From Rhizoclosmatium globosum (Eukaryota > Chytridiomycota > Chytridiomycetes > Chytridiales > Chytriomycetaceae), in the NCBI GenBank assembly GCA_002104985.1, contig MCGO01000097.1, forward strand, positions 85,944 through 149,943: a stretch of DNA of 64,000 bases, given 5' to 3'. This document shows, in pieces, positions 8,922 through 21,053 of this stretch. Each line of letters starts with the position of its first letter. The first letter of the stretch is position 1. Made by a program: the position numbers and the translations under genes. The notes beneath the pieces are model-generated. The model saw nothing but the letters and a program-made list of their open reading frames with translations, was not told the origin of the DNA and searched no databases.

Positions 8922-11900
8922 TTACATTGCAGCAATCATAGCCGCGACAATGAAAGTGGAGACAAATACCATACTGGCTTTGCTTACGACGATATTCAAC
9001 TTTTGTGACACAGTTTGCCCTTGATAAACGGCGGAGTTAACATCGTTTGAAGTTTGCTCGGGGGCACGAGTTGGAATAAAAGTTGAAGTTGTGTCAACGA
9101 CATCCTTTCGAGATGTAATGACATAAGAAGAGGTTAGAACTGGTCCAATAGTACTTGTAACAACAGCTGCTGCTGTCTTTGATGTAGACGTGGTAGTAGT
9201 GATAGCAGTGGTAGCAGTGGTAGCAGTGGTAGCAGTGGTAGCAGTGGTAGCAACATTTGATGTCTCTGATGTCGAGGTCAATGACTTTTGAATAGATGTA
9301 GCAATAGATCCCGTCTCAACAGGTTTGTTCACAACTCCAACTCCATTCACAATCACAAACCCAACATCCCCATCCGCACGCTTTCCGGATATCAAACTAA
9401 CACTGAACGCAATAGATGCAATAGCCTTGTTCTCAGAATACACAGAAACCGTCAACGTGCTTCCAGCCGCATTCAAATCCAATGAAAACCATTCGCTCGT
9501 GTACGTGCTGTCAAGGACGTAGCTGAACCCAACACCTTTCGTGGCTCCAATAGTAGCGGTATTGATTTTGAAAGAACACGTCGCATCGTTGTAAACTTGA
9601 ATGTTGTCTGCAGAAGGAAGGCCGTTGAACTGAAACAGAAGGCGTTAATACAAAGTTAGATTCCACTCATATACACAAACCTTATACTGACGACTTGTAA
9701 TCAAAACCACAACCGCATTCGACCCTGCCACAAATGGTGCACCCAAGAACGTAACGGGTGCGTCGCCAGCACGGATAGGCTCTGTGATTTGGAAGAGCGA
9801 AGAACTGACTTGATTCGCGTTGAGTTGGTTGAGAGATCCAGGAACGAGTGCATTCAAACTTGCAATGATTTCCGTCGTATCGCCATTGTAGTTTTGCATT
9901 GGTGTACCAGATGGGATCGGACCGACTGCGATAGAAGCAATCAAAGAAGATGGGGCCTTTGGAACACAGACGGAAGGGGTCGTTGCGGAGACGGAAGTCG
10001 TGACTGAAATCGCAGATAGCGTGGTGGAAATGGATCTTGTTTGGGTACCTTCAGTTGTTGATGATTTCAATGACGAGGCCATAGCAGTAAGCGATGAGGA
10101 AATTTGGCTGAGGGATGCGGAATCTGAAGAAACAGACGGAATGGTGGTCGATTTCTGTTCCAAAGTGGAACTGGGAATTTCCGCCAAACTGATTGATGCG
10201 GTTGATGCGGCAATAGTTGAAATCAGCGATTCTGAGTTACTCGTAACAGTGCTTGCATCCATTGTTGAAACGGTTATTGTGTTAGTGGAAGATTCCACGT
10301 TGGTTGAGATCAATGCGGTGCTTGTCGCCGAGCTCATAACAGTGGAAGATTCCACGAAGTTGGTTGAGATCAATGCGGTGCTTGTCGCCGAGCTCATAAC
10401 AGTGGAAGGAATGGCCGAAAGTGTACTCGTTGGTGCGGTTGATATGGCAGTGCTTGAACTGAAGCTTAGGACTGTGCTTGTCGCTGTCGTAACGACTGGG
10501 CAGTTTGCGTTTTGGTTTGGGTCCCCAGTGAAACAGTTTTCAGAAATATCCACAAATAGGGACGCATAATTTCTAAACCGTACGTTTTTAGAGTATGGTT
10601 GTCAGGAACATTAACTCACTTTCGATCTTCGGAGTCAGGGTAACTTTCTCCAAATCCCAATAGATTGTCAGTCAAGTTGAGGGAATGTAGGTGCTCTGGC
10701 AAGTTTGGAATTGGTCCCGTAAATTTACTATTGGTTATTTTTCTATGTTTGAAATTAGAATCCAAACTCATGAAATTCAGTATCTTCAACGTACAAATTG
10801 ACCAATCCGAAAATGCCGCTGAAGTCAGGCAGTGGCTCATTGATAGTTGATGAATCGAGAGCGCTTATATTGATCTGTAAGCAAAGAAATTGAAATCAAA
10901 AACAGACACTCACAATCCTTGGAAAGTGTTTCCAGCTCCGTTACAATCAATAACCAGACTACCACCACCACCATGGGAAAACGGCGGAGTGCAACATGGG
11001 TTTGCACATGGATCACAAGCTTGACGTTTTGAAAATTGGATCCAATCATCAAGCTCACGCTTGCAACGAACATTGAGATCTCGACGACATGAACGTTCAG
11101 ACAAGTCACGACGTTTACTAAGTGGACAACACACGGCGTTTGGGTTGATAAAGACTTTTGGCCAGATGTTGTTCAACTGCTGGCAAGGTTCAGGTTGCGG
11201 GCAAGCAGGGTTTCCGGTCAAATTGTAGTCGTCGTTGTTATCAAAACAATTGAAATTTAATTCCTGCAATGTCGCTGCATCTAGGCCAGAAGGAAGTCTT
11301 CCAGACAATAGGTTAAAGCGCAGTGTGCTAAAGCTCTGTTAGGGCAAGCATTACTTCCAGTGACTTACAATTTCACATTTTGCTGTAAAAAGCTGAGAAG
11401 AGAAGGAGTCAAAGATCCAGTTAAAGAGTTATCGGACAAGTCCAATGTGGTAAGCTTGGTCAGTTGCGTCAAATCTGGGAGCGGCCCAAGCAAGCCGATT
11501 CCAACGGCGGTTCTAAACCCACTGTCAAACAGCGTCTAATTGAAAAATTTAGTACTTACAGGGTACTGATTGCTTTGCCGTCCAGTGATGATGTAATCCT
11601 ACAGCATAAGACTTTTAAGTATTTATCACACAATCTAAGCTGAAAATACTTTTTCTGAATAAAGGCTTCCTCATCAACTGAAAGACACTTATTTGCATCC
11701 ACAGAGGTAAAAGCCGACGGCCAAGCGTTTTTCAAGAAATCACAATCGGCACTGTACTGAGGACAGTCGTGATTTAAGGAGAGTCCTCTGTCTTCTTGGT
11801 CGTCGAAGCAATTTTCATCCACTACACTTAATCTATCTGCAAGCGAGGCGGGAATGCTTCCAGTCAGAAGATTGCTGGACAAATCACTGGACAACGTTTA

Positions 11901-12401
11901 GTGGTTATTGTGCATTGATTCAAGCAAACTCACAGTTTTGAGACATATTTGCCCATGTTACTCATAAAGGTGTCAATGTCGCCAGTCATCTTATTATTTG
12001 AAAGGTCAAGATTCATAATACTGTCAAAATCTGTTGCATAGAGCTGTGGTAGTTTTGTAAGGCCATATCCCGACACAGTCCTGTGAAAACACAACCGTGA
12101 GGAAACGAAACCCAAAGAACCTTGTGGTACATACAATGAAATGATACGATTATCAAATAATTGGGTATCTCTGCGTTTGTTCCAATAAGAGTAATGTCCT
12201 ACTATCGAATTTAACTCACAAGATTTTACTTCCATCGACTATATGGACACCAGAGCATGCTGCTGAATCAGCGGTTGCGAAGGCCTCAGGGATTTGATCA
12301 TGAAGGGCAACGCATTCTGTAGCTGAGCCGTTCACAGTGCTTGGCGCAAGGGCAAACGTGATCAGAAGGATCGAGGGAAGCGTCCAAATGCTCGGCAGCA
12401 T
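8922..12401 (-). CDS. Secreted LRR / Ser-Thr-rich surface protein B
   Basis: Intact multi-exon paralogue of gene A, coding for roughly 1000 aa. Signal peptide MLPSIWTLPSILLITFALAP...TVNG; this Met (12401) is chosen because it opens the hydrophobic core. Plant-type LRRs follow (LTTLDLSDNSLTGSL, LSSNLLTGSIPASL), interleaved with Cys-rich modules (NCFDD...CPQYSADC, NCFDNNDDYNLTGNPACPQ, INPNAVCCPL). Then come a 300-residue Ser/Thr stalk, APVTFLGAPFVAGSNAVVVL, and the C-terminal domain with SEWFSLDLNAAGSTLTVSVY and GFVIVNGVGVVNK. A hydrophobic tail suggests a GPI or membrane anchor. The stalk holds a 57-bp tandem duplication (10289-10395) and a run of GTAGCAGTG repeats (9197-9253). It is probably a cell-wall or attachment protein; this role is inferred from architecture only. 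Confidence 0.78.
9197..9253. repeat. GTAGCAGTG minisatellite in the stalk of gene B
   Basis: About five near-perfect 9-bp units coding for Ala/Thr-Thr repeats in the second Ser/Thr-rich segment. Absent at the matching place in gene A, so stalk length varies by slippage. Confidence 0.75.
10289..10395. repeat. ~57-bp tandem duplication in the stalk of gene B
   Basis: Two near-identical units encoding the motif TVMSSATSTALISTN. Gene A has a single unit. In-frame, so it lengthens the stalk without breaking the gene. Confidence 0.8.
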
Positions 12402-12733
12402 AAGGTGTGAAGCAGAGAGTGTGCTTTTGAGTTTTGGAAAAGAATGTGCCGACGAGTCGATTTTAAAGAGAGAAATCGGAAAATTTTGTAGCAAACGTGT
12501 GGCTCAAATCTGTTGTCTTTTTGGTGTTTGTCTTTTTGAGCCACATGTTTGAGCCACATGTGGAACATCTGTGTATGAAAAAATAAATAAATAAACTGTT
12601 TATAGAAACCATCGTCAATTTGGCTTGACGATGGGGATGACTTGAATGGTAGTACAGAATGGAAATTAAGATTTATTAACTTTACGGTATCTGATAGCAA
12701 AGAAACTTAAATTCCAAAATCCTGTTGACCTCT
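12402..12733 (-). promoter_or_regulatory. Upstream region of surface gene B with GAGCCACATGT repeats
   Basis: TGGCTCAAA at 12501-12509 and two almost abutting TTTGAGCCACATGT units at 12536-12549 and 12549-12562. It is homologous to 5312-5690, but the repeat arrangement differs. It also contains the 3' flank of the STAS gene. Confidence 0.4.
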
Positions 12734-14009
12734 TCAAGGAACTCCAGCAGTTGCGGCAACGATAGCCTCCTCCAAACTCGCATGGAAATACTTGAGTCCT
12801 TTTGCGAATCCACTTGGGAAATGCGACATGGCCTCTGAATCCACTGCACTGGCACCACCTGAAAAATCGACAGCAGCGAAAGACGAGTTGGATCCACTTC
12901 TTTTTAGTACTGGTTTCGTGAGTTCATTTGCGTCCGCCAATGAACCTTTCAATGGGTTGTCATCTTGACCCGAAGCAGCGGAGAGTCCAAGAGCCTCTGA
13001 AGCTTTTACACGCATTTTGTTGAGGAACGAACTAATTGATGCAGATCGCGTGAGTGTTGGAGCTGGAGGTGGAGTTGTTCGTTTGGTCGAATCTGAAGCT
13101 GGAGAATCTGATTGACTTTCAACGGAGCCTTTTCTTTCATGAATAAGAGTTGATGAGGATGGGATGGAGGGACGTCGAGGGTTCGAGTATTGACGGGATC
13201 GTAGAGGGACGGTAGTAATTCCGAGGCCGGCTTCGGTAGGAACCAAGTGAGGATTTGATGGACGAGAAGGAATGCGTCGCAGTTTTGGACTTGGAGGAAC
13301 AGCTTGTTCGTCCACAGACATTTCAGCTGACGAACCACTGTTTCTCAAAGAAGGTTTCCTGACAATTGAAGAAGACCGGGATCTACGCATAACTGGAGGC
13401 GGAGAGTAGGCGCCTTCAGAGATGTATTCGGTTGGAGGCGTGAGATTTGATGAAGGGGGAGTTGTTGCTGAGTCAGCCGCTGGATTGTACGTTGCAACAC
13501 GGATCAGTCTGTTCATGTGCTGAGACTTAATTGAGACAAAATGGATTGGAATGTGCCGATTTGTGAACTTGAACAGAAAGTCTTTTGTTGCGAGAAGTGT
13601 TTGGAGACCCGTGGCATCAACGTACTCGACGTGTTCAAGATTCAGGATCAGGGCGGTCAGGCATTGGCTCTGCATTCAGGTGGGCCATAGGGCAGTGGTT
13701 AGCTGGATGCCACTGATCTGATCGCTCAAGCTTCTGCTGATGAGTGATACATACCGATTGGGGCTCCGTACTGATGGCAACTGAGATTGTCTCAAGGAAG
13801 ACATGGGCTTCAGGGTACTTGAGTGGCAGGGTTGGAGTGTAGACGTAGAGACCCGTGGCAGGATGGAAGGACATTGGATGGTTGATACACGTGTGTGTGG
13901 GGCTTATTGGAAAGAGACTTCTTTTTTGGGCACGTTTTTCCATCTTATCAAATGTGAAAGGTTCGGGCTTGGCAACACACGCGTGTGGATGACGACAGCG
14001 AAAATGCAA
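12734..14009 (-). CDS. STAS-domain protein
   Basis: Two exons joined across an intron that starts GTATGTATC and ends near 13674 (TEPQS then SQCLTALILNLEHVEY). The STAS core is seen in TGLYVYTPTLPLKYPEAHVF, NLEHVEYVDATGLQTLLATK and IPIHFVSIKSQHMNRLIRV. This layout resembles the C-terminal STAS domain of SLC26/SulP sulfate permeases, but no transmembrane exons fit upstream, where LRRC9 starts divergently at 14283. A 230-residue Ser/Pro/Arg-rich tail with basic patches (RRSRSSSIVRKPSLRN) follows, looking disordered and phosphorylatable. The start is uncertain: Met at 14009, or the later MSFHPATG. It is probably a stand-alone STAS regulatory protein. The 3' end is duplicated as a pseudogene at 5690. 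Confidence 0.65.
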
Positions 14010-14282
14010 TTACGGAAACAACAACCCAATCAATTGCGCAATCGGAAGCTGCACCAAATAACAATCGAACAACAATCAAAAAACAACTTGTTTGCGTAAT
14101 AACAAGTGCTTAGATGGTGCCCCCTCCCATGTGTGTTGAGTAAAGGGTAAATAAAGTGTCTCGTTATCTTATTTATGGAGTGTCTTTGTATCTTATTCCA
14201 GATATGTACTCTGCTTGGATAGTTATGATTGAATAAAATAAGAGATTGTCACTCAATTCCTGAAAATTGTCTGTTGGTTCAG

Positions 14283-17200
14283 ATGGCTTCTGAACAACAA
14301 CATCCAACCCAAGTCCCGAATCTCGAGACGTCTCTTTCATCTTCAGATGTTATCGATCCATCTCGCGTTTCAACTATCGACTTGAAGCCTCCATCAGCCG
14401 CCGATGCTGTCATCCAAACACCAACATCTCATAAGCAGACTATCTCTGGATCTTCCTCGTCTGTCACATCGAAAAAGAACTCTGCGAAAACTCATCACCA
14501 AGTTTCCGCAGTAGCCCCCGAATCCGAAAACGAGGAAGAAAAAGCTGCGAAATTAAAACGCGTCTGGATGTTTCGTAACGACAAGGACGTGATCAACCTG
14601 GTCAGTCTCTTCATCAATTTCTCTTATATTCAATCGCCTGAGTTTTGCTCACATTAACCTTCATTCCAGTGTACTAACAATGGAATAACCGAACCTACAT
14701 TCGTTACAAAACTCAAAACTGTCACGCGTCTCGAAATGTGTCACTTCAACTATCCAAATATTGTGGGGTTATCTCCATTTGCAGCCAGCCTCACGACTCT
14801 GTGTCTCGTCGCGCAGGATGTGCGAAGTATGGTTGGATTGGAGGAATGTACAGGATTAGAAGAGCTTTGGATATGTGAGACGAGAATTAGCGCAATTTGT
14901 GGATTGGAGAACTGTAGAAAATTGAAGCGGCTGTTTTTGTAAGTTTGATACTGGGAATCACCCTGTTTTGACATGAGTTATCCCGGATTAGGTACAGTAA
15001 CAAAATCAAAAGAATTCAAGGATTAGAGACACTGGAAAACTTGGAAACGCTCTGGCTGTCGGATAATGGTTGGTGTCATGTGCTTTGGTTTTGATTTTTC
15101 AAACTGACACCACTTCAAGAGATCACTAGAATCGAGAAACTGCGAACTCTAAAGAGCTTGAAGGAACTTCACCTTGGAAACAATAAAATCAGTTCCATTG
15201 GAGAATCTCTGAATGAAAACATGAGCCTTGAGGTATGTCGTATCAGACTCGACGACCTTTTCTCGCATACAAACACTTAATCATAGACCCTCAACATATC
15301 CGGAAACAAACTCTCCTCCTTCCGCGACATTCTTTTCCTCGCCATCCTCCCCTCCCTCACATCTCTCAGCCTCTCCGACCCAAACTACGCCGACAACCCC
15401 CTCTGTTCCCTCTCCAACTATCAAACCCACGTCATATACCACCTCCCACAACTCCACATTCTCGACACCCTCGACGTAACCGACGAATCCCGCCGAATCA
15501 TATCCGCAACCGTCCTCAAAAAACGAATGTACTACAACATGCGCATCAGAACCATAAAACGAAACACAAACTTCCTCATCAAGATGCTTCAAGTCCGAAC
15601 TGACGCCGATGCAAAGCAGATTGAAGATGTGTTGGTTGACCTATTGAAAGCGGAGAAGGTTGTTCAAAGGATGTATGATGACTTGGAGTTGCCGGTTCAA
15701 CAGCAGAGTGAAGGGGGAGGGAAGCAGGGGAGTAGCGGTGTGACTCAGTTGGAGGAATCGAGGGTGAGAGTTCGGCAGCTTGTTGATTCGAAAATGAAGA
15801 TTCTGGATAACTTTCATCAACATAAGAGGGATGTTGTTACACAGATTATTGAGCAGAGTGATATGGCCATCAGGTAACATTACAGCGAAACCCCTGACCC
15901 TTTATGGTTAACCAACTGTAATCAGGAAACTGTTGATGGAACTCGAAACTGGTGGAAACGTTCGCTTTGAAGACGATCAATCCAACGAAACGTGGTTTGA
16001 AATCTGCGAGTCACTTGTCAAGAGTATGATTCTTCGCTCGAATCATGTTTCAGAGAACAAACGGATTCAGATTCATCGGATTTCTAAAATTCATAATCGA
16101 CACTTGAAGAACACGTTTGAGGTATTGTTGAATTGGAATCTGTTGTTTATAATGGTTGGATATAGACGAAAGTCAAGGCAATGACTGAACCGTTGCACTC
16201 TCTGGAGTACATTTGTTTCCAAGGTGTGCCCTTCGAAGGTGGAGCTGCTACGGAGGATATCTTTCAGTCTGTGGAGCATGGTTTTACAGCCAACTCGTCT
16301 CTGGAAAGCACTCCATCAGGAATACAAAAGACGGTGTTGACTCCTGCCTTCACAAACTTTTTGGACTTTGCTGACTCTGAGTCTCGTGAAGACCGTAAGA
16401 AGCTTCGACAAGCCATTATTTTGAGGACTGTTGCGAACCGATGTGCGAGAATTTCTGAGGACGCTGGTGAGTGTTGATTTGCGATTTTCATCCGACGGGC
16501 TAACGGCTGAACCGATAGCTCGAAATGGAATCAATTTGGCCGATTACCCTAACGTCGACCTGTTCTTCTACGATCTGGGGCCTAAATCCGCACAAGGCGA
16601 TGTACCTTGTAGACACTATTTTGTAGCCAACAAGGAACTCGCCACCCCAGAGTTCTTTGTTGAGTTTTCGCTTGAATGCGATTTGGACAGATTCACTACA
16701 AAAAGTGAAAAGTTGATGCTTGATATTGCGTATAGCAACAAGCTGAGTCAAGCAGATATGCCTACGATTGTTACTGAGATTGCGAAGAAGATTTCAGAGA
16801 ACGATGTAAGGCCCAATGTTCCGTTGGTGTGTATAGTTTGTTTAAATTGAATATTTTTAGGACGGTTCCGGGATGTTTGATGCGTTCACTATGCCTGTAA
16901 TTGAGGCGCAGTTTCCTGAGGTGAAGCGGATTGGAACGTTACAAGGTCCTCCTCCTATAGAACTTACACTGGTAGCTGTTTTGAAAAACCAGACATCAAG
17001 GAAAGCTAACATTTCCACAGGACGTTCTTAGCAAAAAGGCACCAGCCAACATCACACACCTCAACTTCTCACTCTACTCAAAACTCCCTCCCATGACAAC
17101 ATTTCGACTCTTCTCTTCCATTCGAAACCTCATTCTATCACAATGCTGCTTGAAAGAGATCCCAGCAAACTTGAAATACTTCCAAGCCCTTGAGAAACTC

Positions 17201-19578
17201 GACCTCTCCTTCAACGAAATATCAACTATCGCAAACGGTCTCATCGATTCCGCATCTCGTCTCAAAGAACTCGACCTTGCTGGAAACCAAATCTCACTTG
17301 CAACTGACTTGGCCCTCATTCAAAGCACATTTGTAGACCTAGTCACATTAGATTTGAGGGTGAACCCCGTATGTAAATGCAAAGGATACATTCCGCTACT
17401 ACTTGGATTCGGCGGGTTGCTTAAACTCGACAAGTTGGATGGACGTCGAGTTGATGCGTCTGTGAAACACGCTGACACTCTCTCCATGATTTTGAACAAG
17501 AAGGTTGAATGTGCGACGGAAGGAAGGGTTATGAAAACTTGGTCTGATGTTTATTATGAGCATTCGTCGACTCAGCAGCACTTGTTTCGACCCTTGTCTG
17601 TGCGTACGCAGAGTGGGTATGGTTCTTCGGCGGCGTTGAATGAGTATTGGAGGATTACGGGAGGTGCGTTTGACGGACACGTTTTCGTGGTTGAGAATAT
17701 TACCACACTTGAATTGGATAACTGCAATTTGTACAATTTGGATATGCTGCCGATTGGACTGATTCATCTAAGATGGGCTTCGTTCCGCAACAATAATATT
17801 CGGGATGTGTCAAGACTGTCCTTGTGTCCTCGATTGGAGGAGCTCTCGTTGGAGGATAACGAAATCGAATCAATTGATTCGCTTACTTCTCTGGCTGGCC
17901 TCACCAAACTCGATGTTAGCAAAAATCGTATTTCGGCAGTTGAATCGGCTGCAAACTTTACGAGCTTGATGTTACTCAGTCTGGAAAACAATTTGATCAA
18001 ATCAATTAAGCCGTTTTCAAAGATGAATTCTCTGATGGAGTTTTGTGAGTTGATTTTATTTTGTTTTCGAAAACCTCATCAAGGATGCTTTAGATATTGG
18101 CAATAACTGTATCAGTGACCTATACAACATCTTCCCACTGAAAGAACTACCTCGGTTGATCATTCTCGATGTGACAGGAAACCAAGTATGTCAACAGAAT
18201 CATTACCGAATGTTTACAATCTTCCATCTGTCCCGTTTGAAGGTTTGACAATTCCATTGACAACGTAAGAACTAACATCACCCAGATTTTGGACGGCGCA
18301 AGCATAACCCCCAAAGAACAAGCCTCCGCCAAAGAAATATACCTCGGAAAACTCACAATCGAACTCCTCGGCGCGAAAATCGGTCACTTTAGTTTCCGAA
18401 ACATCAGTGAACTCGACTTACGCAACTGCAAAATCCGCGAGGCTGATTGCTTTGTCGGGTCTTATGCGAACGAGTTTCGGAACATTCGACGTCTTCAGTT
18501 TGATAGTAACCAACTCAGTACGTTGGATGCGTTTGCTGGACTTCAGGGACTGCGGTGCTTGTGTTTGAATAATAACCGTGTGGAGAAGCTGTTGTCTGCG
18601 GACCTTCCTGCGGTTGTTGGATTGAATGGGTGGAGGGTTGATAATATGGAGTTCCAAAGACGAAACATTTTCCCCAATTTGGAAGAGCTTCATTTGGGGA
18701 ATAATAATATATCGAGGATTGCGGATTTGGGGTTGTATCGACTTGGACAGTTGAAGCGTTTGTACTTGCAGGGGAATAAGATCACTCGGGTAAGATCTGT
18801 AGGATTACAAACTTCAAAATGCTTAAATTTTGAGTAGATTGATGGTCTTGAGCATATGACAACTCTTGTTGAATTGGTGCTGGATAGAAATCAAATCAAG
18901 TCAGCGGACCCTTCTTCTTTCCTCTCGTTGATTAACTTGAAAGAACTACATATCAAGTAAGTGGTTTGCTTCAAATGCTTTTGTCAATCAAATTCACAGG
19001 GAAAACCGTCTCCGATCGTTATCTCATTTTGATTGTCTCCCCAATCTTCAGTACCTGTTCCTAAATGCGAACAGAATCAGCGAAGTAATTGAAATCGAGG
19101 TACATAACCATTTTGTTCATTTCGAGACAACTAAACTCTTAAATGTTAAAAGAAAATGAAATTACCGAGCCTCCTCGAAATAAGCTTGATTTCAAACACA
19201 ATCACACGCAAGATACTTTATCGAGTCGTTGCTGTTCTTCGATTTCCTCAAATTGTGATGATCGATGGTCGAGATGTGAATGAGGATGATCGAAAGCGAG
19301 CCGAGGTATACTTTTGTCCTTTATAGAATAGAAGAACTAATATGATTATCAAAAAGGCATATTCTATGGATCAATGTTTACTGAGAGACGAAACGGCGAA
19401 TATGATGAAGCCAGCTGTATCGATGGGAAATGTGGCTGGTGTCAATATGTCTGCTGCCCAAGTTGCTCAAGCGAAGCTACCTATACGTATAACGTCGGTC
19501 GTGTTGGATGGTTTGGAAATGAAGCTGGCGGCCAACTCCTCTGGTTTCGGTAGCAACAGCAGGATTCTTCGGGAATAA
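14283..19578 (+). CDS. LRRC9: LRRC9-like long leucine-rich repeat protein
   Basis: About 18 exons, spliced by short GT...AG introns, encode roughly 1400 residues, close to metazoan LRRC9. A Ser-rich leader is followed by SDS22-type LRRs (LEELWICETRISAICGLENC, ELHLGNNKISSIGESL). A helical linker (RMYYNMRIRTIKRNTNFLIK) follows, then a WWE-like/globular insert. Later LRR blocks include LDLSFNEISTIANGL, LDVSKNRISAVESAAN, LYLQGNKITR, GLEHMTTLVELVLDRNQIK and MIDGRDVNEDDRKRAE. All junctions I checked keep frame. LRRC9 relatives occur in organisms with motile cilia and are thought to be axonemal, which fits a zoospore-forming fungus. Exact orthology against other long LRR proteins is not proven. Confidence 0.7.
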
Positions 19579-19607
19579 CTTCACTCATTGCTCCTTTCAC
19601 GGGTTTT

Positions 19608-21053
19608 TTATTGTTTTCTTTCTACAGTAATAAAACAGTTTACAGTTTTGGAAGGAAAATGAGTGAATATGGGAGATTTGTGGGAGCTGCTTTTGTGAAC
19701 TACAAAGAATCGTAGTGCTTCAGCTACAATGAGCTTCATTTCGAGTTTGGCGAGTAAAAACGCGAGACACATTCCTTCACCCATTCCAAAAGGGACAAAA
19801 TCTGTGGACTGATTCTTGTCGAAAGCATCGTCGCTGATGAAATTGGACAGACTGAACTTTTGCGCATTTGGGATGAAGAGTCCTTGTTCACGAACTGCAT
19901 CGACGATTGTTCCAGCTGGGAGATGCACACCATCAAGAACAACATCTTCGACAAGAATTCGAGTTGGGGCTGGAAGAACTGGGAACATTCGCATGGATTC
20001 TTTGATGAACGCTTCAAGATGGACACCTTTTGAACTGAATGTTGTTTCTGATTCAAACAGAGCAGGATTCGCGACTTCATCCATGAGGAGGTTCATGTCA
20101 CTATCGGTGATAGAGTGAGTAAGATGATACATGACCGTGGCTAACTGCTTCGATGTGGTTTCAAATCCAGCAAAGAGAAGGTCCAAGAAGAGTTCAGCAA
20201 TTTCCAGATCCGTGAAGCCATTTCCGTCCGTATCTTTCGATTCAATAAACGCCGATAGAGAATCTGTGAACACTTGTCCTCCATTCATTTGTTTACGACG
20301 AGCTGCAGCCATTTCTGTGCACTTTTTGATAATTCGAGAGCGTGCAGCGATTGCCTTTGGGATCTTGTTCCCAGAAAAGTAATCGAACCAGCGCGGCTTG
20401 AATTCGGCCAAGAATCCAGTCGAGAAAGTAATAAAGTCGAGTTCGAGCAGCTCCAACGCCTCCAGTTGATCCGGGTCATCGCCCACCAGAAACACACACA
20501 CAGCCTTGTATGAATACGCCTGCACAAACGCCATCGAGTCAATTGCACCCGCTGCTTCACACGCCTCGGCCATAGCATTCAGGCTTTTAATTGCCAGAGA
20601 CTTCAGCCGTTCAAAGTGGAAGCCCAGGGCAGCCTTTGCAAAAGCCCTGCCACACAACGCCCTGAGCCGCCTGTGTTCCGATCCAACCACGCGGAAGATT
20701 GATGTGTTTCCAAACAGATTTGTGAATGAGGGATCGCCAATCAACGGACGAGTGGAGCACTTTGACAGCAACTGCTTCACAAGTTGTGGATCGATCACCA
20801 TCAAAACAGGCGACGGAAAGCCGGGAAGCCGCACAAATGTTGGGCTGTTTAGTTGGTGCAATCTCAGGGGCCACTCGGATGAGGACACTTCAACAAGGTT
20901 CAATTGGAAAATGTACGGAAATGGCAGTGGAAGTGACGGGAATTGCTTGCTTGTTTTGATGTTGCTGCGATCACTGTCTGTGAGAAGATACCATACTGTG
21001 GCTGCAGCCGCAAGTCCAAGTGTTGCTGGTGCAAGTAACTGGCTTGACATCAT
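19608..21053 (-). CDS. Divergent cytochrome P450
   Basis: Single-exon, 481 aa. N-terminal membrane anchor (LLAPATLGLAAAATVWYLL) and a proline hinge (FPSLPLPFPY). The I-helix AGFETTS gives the oxygen-activation motif. KESMR is the K-helix ExxR. The heme loop reads FVPFGMGEGMCLAFLLAKLE: the Cys ligand is kept, but the usual Arg two residues before it is Gly and the Gly two residues after is Ala. The PERF-like region (FSLSNF) also lacks its Arg. Overall style is closest to CYP26/CYP120-like enzymes. It would be an ER membrane monooxygenase of unknown substrate. The missing residues mean reduced or altered activity is possible. Confidence 0.85.
   Translation of the reverse strand: MMSSQLLAPATLGLAAAATVWYLLTDSDRSNIKTSKQFPSLPLPFPYIFQLNLVEVSSSEWPLRLHQLNSPTFVRLPGFPSPVLMVIDPQLVKQLLSKCSTRPLIGDPSFTNLFGNTSIFRVVGSEHRRLRALCGRAFAKAALGFHFERLKSLAIKSLNAMAEACEAAGAIDSMAFVQAYSYKAVCVFLVGDDPDQLEALELLELDFITFSTGFLAEFKPRWFDYFSGNKIPKAIAARSRIIKKCTEMAAARRKQMNGGQVFTDSLSAFIESKDTDGNGFTDLEIAELFLDLLFAGFETTSKQLATVMYHLTHSITDSDMNLLMDEVANPALFESETTFSSKGVHLEAFIKESMRMFPVLPAPTRILVEDVVLDGVHLPAGTIVDAVREQGLFIPNAQKFSLSNFISDDAFDKNQSTDFVPFGMGEGMCLAFLLAKLEMKLIVAEALRFFVVHKSSSHKSPIFTHFPSKTVNCFITVERKQ

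Larger units (their letters stand above)
7503..12900. repeat. Right copy (B) of the ~7 kb tandem segmental duplication
   Basis: Counterpart of 535-5870 with all genes intact: 73-aa gene, 51-aa gene, surface gene B and the STAS gene. The STAS gene continues beyond the duplicated part. This suggests B is closer to the ancestral arrangement, and A a partial copy that lost function. Confidence 0.8.

Noticed and set aside
9190..9260. CRISPR-like repeat array
   Set aside because: The units are 9-bp in-frame codon repeats without spacers, in a eukaryotic coding exon.
12362..12700. 112-aa minus-strand frame upstream of gene B
   Set aside because: Crosses the promoter repeats and the signal-peptide exon in another frame; not conserved at the matching place in copy A.
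12734..14009. Complete SLC26/SulP sulfate transporter
   Set aside because: Only the STAS part is present; there is no room for ten or more membrane helices before the divergent LRRC9 start.
15228..15603. Two overlapping Pro/His/Ser-rich plus-strand frames
   Set aside because: They are other-frame readings of a C-rich LRRC9 exon, whose LRR frame is continuous with both neighbouring exons.
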